Source: Betaproteobacteria bacterium (lineage in GTDB: Bacteria > Pseudomonadota > Gammaproteobacteria > Burkholderiales > SG8-41). From it: DNA of 64,000 bases. The stretch lies in the NCBI GenBank assembly GCA_016192825.1, contig JACPTK010000087.1, positions 27,037-91,036 of the forward strand. Reading direction: 5' to 3'. Positions 59,087 to 64,000 of the stretch are shown piece by piece. A program made the position numbers and the translations under genes. How positions within the stretch are numbered: the first letter of the stretch is position 1; the number at the start of each line of letters is the position of its first letter. The notes beneath the pieces were generated by a model. That model searched no databases. It saw only the letters and a program-made list of their open reading frames with translations, and was not told where the DNA came from.

Positions 59087-59359
59087 ATGAAACTCAACAT
59101 CGGTGCGTTTACCTTGGCGGTCGGTTTGTTCTGGGGCGGGGCGATTCTCCTGGTGGGCGTGTCAAACCTGATCTGGCCGGGGTACGGGCGCGCGTTCCTT
59201 CAACTCGTCTCTTCGATGTACCCGGGCTACACCGGCGGCGCGACCATCGGGCAAGTCGTCATCGGCACGCTGTACGGACTGGTGGACGGTGCCATCGGCG
59301 GAGCCGTGTTCGCGTGGCTTTACAACTGGCTCTCCGGGTTCTTCCGCCCGGCCCCTTGA
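59087..59359 (+). CDS. small membrane protein, unknown
   Basis: A 90-aa protein starting MKLNIGAFTLAVGLFWGGAI after AGGAGGAGCG. Two or three hydrophobic segments (residues ~7-27, ~50-64, ~66-84) surround a loop with MYPGYTGGATIGQ. Resembles uncharacterised inner-membrane proteins of Proteobacteria. No partner gene. Confidence 0.7.
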   Translation: MKLNIGAFTLAVGLFWGGAILLVGVSNLIWPGYGRAFLQLVSSMYPGYTGGATIGQVVIGTLYGLVDGAIGGAVFAWLYNWLSGFFRPAP

Positions 59360-59365
59360 ACCGAA

Positions 59366-59452
59366 TGGCGTGATAAGTGACGAGTGATAAGTGATAAGTC
59401 TCCCGCGCAGCGGGCCTACCCAACCCCCTATCACTTATCACCTATCACCGGT
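59366..59452. repeat. complementary GTGATAA / TTATCAC heptamer arms around a GC hairpin
   Basis: Left (59369-59399): GTGATAAGTGACGAGTGATA, AGTGATAAGT. Centre: CCCGCGCAGCGGG. Right (59430-59452): TATCACTTATCACCTATCAC. Arms are complementary and flank a small GC hairpin, the clearest example of this architecture. Confidence 0.92.
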
Positions 59453-59497
59453 TCTCTGCCTCTTTCGCCTTTCGCCTTTGGACAGTATGGACATGAC

Positions 59498-60106
59498 ATG
59501 ACCGATACGCGCTTCAAGACTCTCGCCCTCGACCAGATGTCGCCCGAACAGCGGCGCATCGCCGAACGGCGCATCGCCGGACCCAAGCAGAAGGTGGGTG
59601 CCCCGCTGAACGTGCTGATACGCAGCGCCGGACTGGCCGACCACGTCGAGCGGATCAGCGAACATTTCCGCGTCCAGAAAACCCTGCCCGAGCGCCTCAA
59701 GCAACTGGCTATAGCGCTGGTCGCGCGCCACTGGACGGCGCAGTATCCATGGACTGCGCATTATCCGATGGCGCTGGCGGCCGGCATCAGCGCCGCGGTG
59801 CTGAACCAGATCGCGGCGGGAGAGCGGCCTGCCGGACTGCAGGCCGATGAAGCCGCCGTCCATGATTTCTGCAAAAGTCTGCTCGAAGAAAAAACCGTCA
59901 GCGACGGGGCCTTCGCCGCGGTGCGAGACCGTTATGGCGAAGCCGGTGTCGTCGATCTGATCGGCCTGCTGGGCTATTACTGCATGGTCTGCATGGCGCT
60001 GGTGGTGGACCGCTACCCGCCGGTGGCAAACCAGGCGCCGGTTCTCAAGCCGCTGCCCGGCCGGATGCCGGCGCTGCGGCAGGAAAATGAAGAGAAGGCA
60101 TCATGA
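59498..60106 (+). CDS. carboxymuconolactone-decarboxylase (AhpD-fold) family protein
   Basis: A 202-aa helical CMD-family protein starting MTDTRFKTLALDQMSPEQRR. GPLN-type segment GAPLNVLIRSAGLADHVERI and the ending LLGYYCMVCMALVVDRYPP fit this family; the usual CxxC..H motif is only partly matched (CMVCMA). Relatives decarboxylate muconolactones or act as peroxidases. It overlaps the following Bug gene by 4 bp, so the two are translationally coupled. Confidence 0.85.
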   Translation: MTDTRFKTLALDQMSPEQRRIAERRIAGPKQKVGAPLNVLIRSAGLADHVERISEHFRVQKTLPERLKQLAIALVARHWTAQYPWTAHYPMALAAGISAAVLNQIAAGERPAGLQADEAAVHDFCKSLLEEKTVSDGAFAAVRDRYGEAGVVDLIGLLGYYCMVCMALVVDRYPPVANQAPVLKPLPGRMPALRQENEEKAS

Positions 60107-61065
60107 TGATAAGACGCAGTCTGGCGGCAGGCATGATCGCCGGAGTGATGGCGATTAACGCGACAGGCATGGTGCGGGGTCAGGACTACCCGAGAAAGCC
60201 CATACGCGTGGTGACTTCGCCGACCGGCGGCGGTCTCGATTTCATCGCACGCACCATGGCGCAGGGACTGAGCGGTCCCATGGGTCAGCAATTCATCATC
60301 GACAACCGGCCGACGCGGCTGCTGCCGGAACTGGTGGCCAAGGCGCCGGCCGATGGTTATCACCTGCTGGTCCACGGCAGCGCGCTGTGGCTGCTCCCCT
60401 TCATGGCAGAAGTCAGCCACGATCCATTGCGGGACTTTGCGCCGATCACGCAGATCGCCAGGGCGCCGCTGGTGGTGGTTGTGCATCCATCGCTGCCGGT
60501 GAAATCGGTAAGGGATCTGCTCGCTCTGGCCAAGGCCCGGCCGGGCGACCTCAACTATGGATCCGGTTCGACGGGATCCTCCTCCCATCTTTCCGCCGAA
60601 CTGTTGAAACACATGGCGAGCGTCAATATCATGCGCATTCCCTACAAAGGCCTGGGCGCGGCCACCAACGACTTGATCGGCGGCCGCGTGCACATGATGT
60701 TCGCCACCGCACCCACGGCGGCGGCGCATGTCGCGTCGGGTCGCCTGCGGGCGCTGGCGATAACCAGCGCCCGGCCGTCCGCGCTGGCGCCGGGCCTGCC
60801 CACGGTGGCGGCGTCCGGGCTGCCGGGCTACGAAGCGGCAACGATATACGGCCTGTTCGCGCCGGCCAGAACGCCGAAGACGATTATCGACCGGCTCAAT
60901 CAGGAAACCGTGCGCGTTGTGCATACCGCGGATGTCAGTAAGAGATTCTTCAACGCGGGCTCGGAGGTCGTCGGCAGTTCTCCAGCGGAATTTGCGGCGG
61001 TCATCAAAGCCGACATGGCGAAAATGGGCAGGATGATCAAGGACGCGGGCATACGCGAGGAATAA
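60103..61065 (+). CDS. Bug/TctC-family periplasmic solute receptor
   Basis: A 320-aa receptor starting MMIRRSLAAGMIAGVMAINA, signal cleavage near VRGQDYPRKP (residue ~27). IRVVTSPTGGGLDFIARTMA, FIIDNRPTRLLPELVAKAPA and MRIPYKGLGAATNDLIGGRV are the family motifs. The segment after DNRP lacks the usual GAxGxxG, reading TRLLPE instead. ATGA overlap with the CMD-like gene suggests uptake and metabolism of one compound. Confidence 0.92.
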   Translation: MMIRRSLAAGMIAGVMAINATGMVRGQDYPRKPIRVVTSPTGGGLDFIARTMAQGLSGPMGQQFIIDNRPTRLLPELVAKAPADGYHLLVHGSALWLLPFMAEVSHDPLRDFAPITQIARAPLVVVVHPSLPVKSVRDLLALAKARPGDLNYGSGSTGSSSHLSAELLKHMASVNIMRIPYKGLGAATNDLIGGRVHMMFATAPTAAAHVASGRLRALAITSARPSALAPGLPTVAASGLPGYEAATIYGLFAPARTPKTIIDRLNQETVRVVHTADVSKRFFNAGSEVVGSSPAEFAAVIKADMAKMGRMIKDAGIREE

Positions 61066-61077
61066 GGAATAGGAGCC

Positions 61078-61190
61078 AAGCGGCGTGATGAGGGATGACG
61101 GATGAGGGATGAGGGATGAGGGATGAGGGATAAGGCCCCCGCGCGGAGCGGACTTTCCTGACTCCCTATCCCCTATCCCCCGTCACTGGG
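61078..61190. repeat. GATGAGG heptamers and CCCTATC words around a GC centre
   Basis: Left (61085-61130): GATGAGG x6 with one GATGACG. Centre: CCCCCGCGCGGAGCGG. Right (61164-61190): CCCTATCCCCTATCCCCCGT. Arms partly complementary. Confidence 0.9.
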
Positions 61191-61217
61191 GCGGACACCT
61201 ACGCCCCGCCCCGCCAT

Positions 61218-61916
61218 ATGTTGCTTCCCCTCCACGACGTCAACCCGTTAAGGCGCATCCGCTTCGGCTACTTCACGGTCGCGTTCATCGCGGCGTGCGT
61301 GCTGGTGTTCCTGTACCAGCTGTCGCTCCCGGAGCGGGATGCGACGCGGTTCGTGTTCTCGTTCGGGGCGATCCCGTCGGTCGTGTTCGGATACAAGGCT
61401 TTGCCGGCCGAGATCGCGCAGGTGCCGGCGAACGCGACTCTCGTCACCAGCATGTTCCTGCACGGCAGCGTCATGCACCTCGTCGGCAACATGCTGTTCC
61501 TGTGGGTGCTCGGCGACAACGTCGAGGATGCGCTCGGGCACATGCGGTTCGTCGTGTTTTACCTCGTGTCGGGCGTCGCCGCGGCGCTGAGCCACGCCGT
61601 CGCCGAGCCGGGCTCGACGGTGCCGATGATCGGCGCGAGCGGCGCGATCTCGGGCGTGATCGGCGCCTACCTGATGCTGCACCCGCGCGCGACGATCAAG
61701 ACGCTCGTCTTCCGCACGATCGTGGATCTGCCGGCGTTCGTGGTACTGGGGTTGTGGATCGCCTTCCAGTTCCTCAACGTCTATCTCACCGGCCCCAGCG
61801 AGGGCGGCGGCGGCGTCGCGTGGTGGGCGCACATCGGCGGTTTCGTCGCCGGCGTGGTCCTGATCGTGCCGATGCGGCAGCGGGGAGTGCCGCTTTTTGA
61901 CCGGCCTTACGGATAA
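61218..61916 (+). CDS. rhomboid-family intramembrane serine protease
   Basis: A 232-aa polytopic membrane protein with about six helices. The catalytic Ser is in GASGAISGVIGAYLML (Ser near residue 141) and the catalytic His in WWAHIGGFVAGVVL (near residue 205). FLHGSVMHLVGNMLFLWVLG near residue 80 is the conserved H-x-N-x-x-F region. Cleaves transmembrane substrates within the membrane; substrate unknown. Start MLLPLHDVNPLRRIRFGYFT, with no strong ribosome binding site. Confidence 0.93.
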   Translation: MLLPLHDVNPLRRIRFGYFTVAFIAACVLVFLYQLSLPERDATRFVFSFGAIPSVVFGYKALPAEIAQVPANATLVTSMFLHGSVMHLVGNMLFLWVLGDNVEDALGHMRFVVFYLVSGVAAALSHAVAEPGSTVPMIGASGAISGVIGAYLMLHPRATIKTLVFRTIVDLPAFVVLGLWIAFQFLNVYLTGPSEGGGGVAWWAHIGGFVAGVVLIVPMRQRGVPLFDRPYG

Positions 61917-61947
61917 AGGCGCGGCTCGCGGCTCAAACCGAGAACAC

Positions 61948-62095
61948 GGGAGATCGTGAGATCGGGAGATCGGGAGATCGGGAGATCGGGAGATCGAGAG
62001 AGCGACCTGCTTCCCTCTCCCGCTCTAACGCCCTGGCACCCTCACGGACTTTGTCCCTATCCCGCCCTTCCGCCCTCCCGCCCTCACGGGATCCG
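61948..62095. repeat. (GGGAGATC)n octamers and CCGCCCT words
   Basis: Left (61948-62002): GGGAGATCGTGAGATC, then GGGAGATC x4 and GAGAGAGC. Right: CCCTATCCCGCCCTTCCGCC, CTCCCGCCCTCACGGG. 8-bp period on the left. Confidence 0.88.
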
Positions 62096-62164
62096 GGCTC
62101 CTTATTCCATGCCGGGAACGGCGTGAGTAGTGGATCGTGGGCAGATTAAAAGCTTTACCGCCAA

Positions 62165-62480
62165 GGACGCTATTCCTCATCCCTTCCCCTTCTCCCGAGG
62201 GGAGAAGGGGCGCCGAAACGTGGAGCAGGGGCCCCGGTTTCCGGGGATGCGACCGTGGAGGCGCACGTAAGCATGCGGGCAATTGCGGCGCTGCATCCCG
62301 CTTCGGGGTCGCATCCAAGCATGAGACGCTTGGAACCTGCTCCGCCCTCCGCGGGCGCATCTCGAGCCTCCCCTCTCAATCCCCTCATCCCCGCCCTTCT
62401 CCCAAGTGGAGAAGGCCAAGTGGAGAAGGGTGGCTCGAGCCTCCTCTCTCCCCTCGGGAGAGAGGTCGGGAGTGAGGGAT
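62165..62480. repeat. CCCTTCTCCC-type palindromic repeats
   Basis: TCCCCTTCTCCCGAGGGGAG (62187-62206), ATCCCCGCCCTTCTCCCAAG and GTGGAGAAGG (62389-62415), TCTCTCCCCTCGGGAGAGAG (62444-62463). Between them, imperfect complements such as GGATGCGACC and GGTCGCATCC also occur. No gene is seen in 61917-62837. Confidence 0.75.
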
Positions 62481-62516
62481 GGCGGGGCGGGGGTGAGGAT
62501 GGACGCAAAGGAAGAG

Positions 62517-62590
62517 AACAGCCTTACCGCGAAGGCCGCCAAGAAAAATTACACAGGATTAACAGGATTTCACAGGATTAACAAAATACA
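62517..62590. repeat. ACCGCGAAGG words plus short ACAGGATTAAC copy
   Basis: TTACCGCGAAGGCCGCCAAG then ACACAGGATTAACAGGATTT, CACAGGATTAACAAAAT. Two repeat families adjacent. From 62591 to 62837 I see no gene or structure worth naming, except a short CAGTCACGAGTCACC word. Confidence 0.75.
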
Positions 62591-62837
62591 AACGAACACC
62601 AATCACCAGTCACGAGTCACCGCCTTCAAAGGGCGCGAAGACAACGCCAAGGGTGGCATACAGGGAGCACCATTGTAATTTCAGATGCCCGCCAGCTGGT
62701 TGCTTAGACGCGCACTTTGGCGCCCGAAAACGCGGCCCTAAGCGTCAAATTTCCACGATATCGAGCGCGTTGTTCTTGCGCATCATCGCATTGCGCTGGT
62801 CCGGCCCCGAAACGCAGACCCGCTTCAAGGCACCATC

Positions 62838-63224
62838 TCAGGACGGGGCGGCCCTCTCAGGCGTGAGTCGGACACCGCTGGACAAACCGTCGATATAGGC
62901 AGCCCATTGTGCTTGCGCGTTCGGGTCGGCCAAAGCCAATCTGACGCCGATCAGCACTTCATCTCCATATTGCGAACAGTAACGGACCGACAGCGTCGCA
63001 TCAAATGGCGCACCTCGCGGTAAGTCGACCTGTGCGCTGAGCTGGCCGCTCCGGGCATCCGCCTTGATGCGATTGAAGCGCATGATCGGGCAGACGATTT
63101 GCATGCCGTGCAACGAAACATTGGCAGTCACCAGCTCCAGGCTGCCGATCCGGACCGGCAGGAGATGCCGATAACGGCGTTCGCCGCGGTGATCAGCGTG
63201 TTCAGTGAGTTCGAGAGGCGTCAT
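62838..63224 (-). CDS. PilZ-domain protein
   Basis: A 128-aa single PilZ domain, a cyclic-di-GMP receptor fold. RGERRYRHLLPVR (residues ~13-25) supplies the RxxxR motif, and TANVSLHGMQIVC the (D/N)xSxxG motif. The start at 63224 (MTPLELTEHADHRGERRY) is preferred because a TATAAT box lies 31 bp upstream on the minus strand; an ATG at 63284 would precede that promoter. A standalone PilZ adaptor; its partner cannot be told. Confidence 0.85.
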   Translation of the reverse strand: MTPLELTEHADHRGERRYRHLLPVRIGSLELVTANVSLHGMQIVCPIMRFNRIKADARSGQLSAQVDLPRGAPFDATLSVRYCSQYGDEVLIGVRLALADPNAQAQWAAYIDGLSSGVRLTPERAAPS

Positions 63225-63254
63225 GAAGGTGTCGGCCGTCAGAAGTTTCGCGTG

Positions 63255-63286
63255 ATTATAATGCGGCAGGAATAGAAGCGACACAA
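63255..63286 (-). promoter_or_regulatory. possible promoter of the PilZ gene
   Basis: Minus-strand TATAAT (63255-63260) with TTGTGT (63281-63286) upstream; the 20-bp spacer is long. Surrounding 63240-63310 is AT-rich compared with its neighbours. Confidence 0.45.
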
Positions 63287-63325
63287 ATTAAAGGAAATTA
63301 AAGGGACCAGGCTCGGAAAGATCGT

Positions 63326-63475
63326 CACGGCGTGACTGGCGGCTCGCGGCTCCTGACTCGCGGATGGGCCCGGAACCGCGTGGATGGTGGATGGTTGATG
63401 GTGGATGGTTTCCCGCACTGCGGGAGCCTTATCCCCCTCCCCTGTCACCTATCACCGATTTTCTGCTCTTTCGCC
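63326..63475. repeat. mixed word repeats before the ORF6N fragment
   Basis: CGTGACTGGCGGCTCGCGGC, TGGATGGTGGATGGTTGATG, GTGGATGG, centre CCCGCACTGCGGG, then CCTGTCACCTATCACC. Same plan as other spacers: words, small GC hairpin, different words. Confidence 0.7.
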
Positions 63476-63556
63476 TTTCGCTCGCACCCGCGCTCGCTTC
63501 GTCAACGGCCGCGAGGTCAATTCCGTTATCGGAAAAGACGAACGGCGGGAGGGAGA

Positions 63557-63907
63557 ATGGCTTCGCGCACCAGTGCGCTGATCACGGCGTCCCGAATCGA
63601 GCAATCGATACTGTTGCTGCGCGGGCAGAAAGTGTTGCTCGACTTGACGTTGGCCGATCTCTACGGAGTCCGAACCAAGGCCCTCGTTCAAGCGGTCAAG
63701 AGGAACCGGGAACGCTTCCCATCGGATTTCCTGTTCGTGCTTGACAATCATGAAGTTACAAACTTGAGGTCACAATTTGGGGAAGGGTCAAGTTTTTCTG
63801 TTGAGCGTATGTCCGTTACAAGTCACTCTCGGGCGCAGGCGAATGAGGGCTGTCGCCCAGAGCAACACGGAGGCTGGGTTCGATCCGGCGCGGCTGCTGC
63901 GGAATAG
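63557..63907 (+). pseudogene. ORF6N-domain protein, truncated after the first half of the domain
   Basis: After GGGAGGGAGA the frame begins MASRTSALITASRIEQSILL and continues LRGQKVLLDLTLADLYGVRT KALVQAVKRNRERFPSDF (adjacent pieces), a good ORF6N N-terminal half. Such proteins are DNA-binding domains common in phages and accessory regions. After NLRSQFGEG the usual WGGRRYxPxAFTEQG segment is replaced by unrelated, poorly conserved codons and a TAG at 63905-63907. 63908-64000 shows nothing recognisable. Could be a short functional domain, but decay is more likely. Confidence 0.7.
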
Positions 63908-64000
63908 CTCGCGCAGAAGGCGGCACATGGATTCAACGGAATTTGTGGTCCGCGGCAGTCCGAGATGCGGGTGGGTGAGGCAGGAACGGTAGAACGGCAG

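Overview
The window reads as a chromosomal segment of a high-G+C betaproteobacterium, probably Burkholderiales-like and possibly uncultured. The evidence is four Bug/TctC-type solute receptors with no matching permeases, hpnC/hpnD/hpnE squalene genes, a large fatty-acid beta-oxidation set, an ETF:ubiquinone oxidoreductase, a tRNA-Leu next to the trigger factor gene, and strongly GC-biased codon use. The taxonomy is inference from gene content only.

Layout. 1-0.7 kb: start of tig and tRNA-Leu(TAG), both minus. 0.8-6.2 kb: hpnC, hpnD, then an SDR and a PrpF-like isomerase, then hpnE. 6.4-21.7 kb: lipid catabolism with etf-QO (+), followed on the minus strand by a chalcone-isomerase-like protein, thiolase, FadN-type bifunctional enzyme, FadL, YciA thioesterase, acyl-CoA ligase, SDR, enoyl-CoA hydratase and FadE. 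Divergent from fadE is a 1080-aa STAND/BTAD regulator (22.0-25.2 kb). 25.2-27.7 kb: a lipoprotein and a membrane Ser/Thr kinase. 27.9-38.6 kb: an envelope-protein region (TatT and TRAP receptor, small proteins, lipoproteins, GDPD, YiiX-like protein, Lgt). Four of its transcription units are preceded by an identical-geometry array of three 11-bp repeats. The same region contains a broken TRAP permease and a broken CoA-dehydratase activase, on either side of a lower-G+C gene. 38.7-43.9 kb: an ACP/acyl-AMP ligase/acyltransferase fusion, an SDR, a double thioredoxin and a DUF1330 protein. 44-61 kb: a catabolic accessory region of RidA proteins, Bug receptors, a Pht5-like protein, MmgE/PrpD, LeuC/LeuD-like aconitase, amidohydrolase, esterase, Gfo/Idh and a carboxymuconolactone-decarboxylase-like protein. 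61-64 kb: rhomboid protease, repeat-rich spacer, PilZ protein and an ORF6N fragment.

The most unusual content lies between genes. (1) A conserved 57-bp promoter block (3 x 11 bp, then 18 bp, then CATNCT) occurs four times and looks like the operator of an OmpR-family regulator of envelope genes. (2) Three ~200-bp elements are built from two different REP hairpins, an inner inverted repeat and a non-matching core; the one at each gene end supplies that gene's TAG stop codon. (3) Near-perfect hairpins sit inside coding sequence, two in the FadN-type gene and one in the regulator. (4) Many spacers carry degenerate 7-, 8- or 15-bp tandem words, often as opposing arms around a GC-rich centre. (5) Several proteins look as though 25-75 residues were cut out in frame; these comparisons rest on remembered family structure and need alignment.

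No CRISPR array, rRNA, complete insertion sequence, integrase or prophage was recognised.
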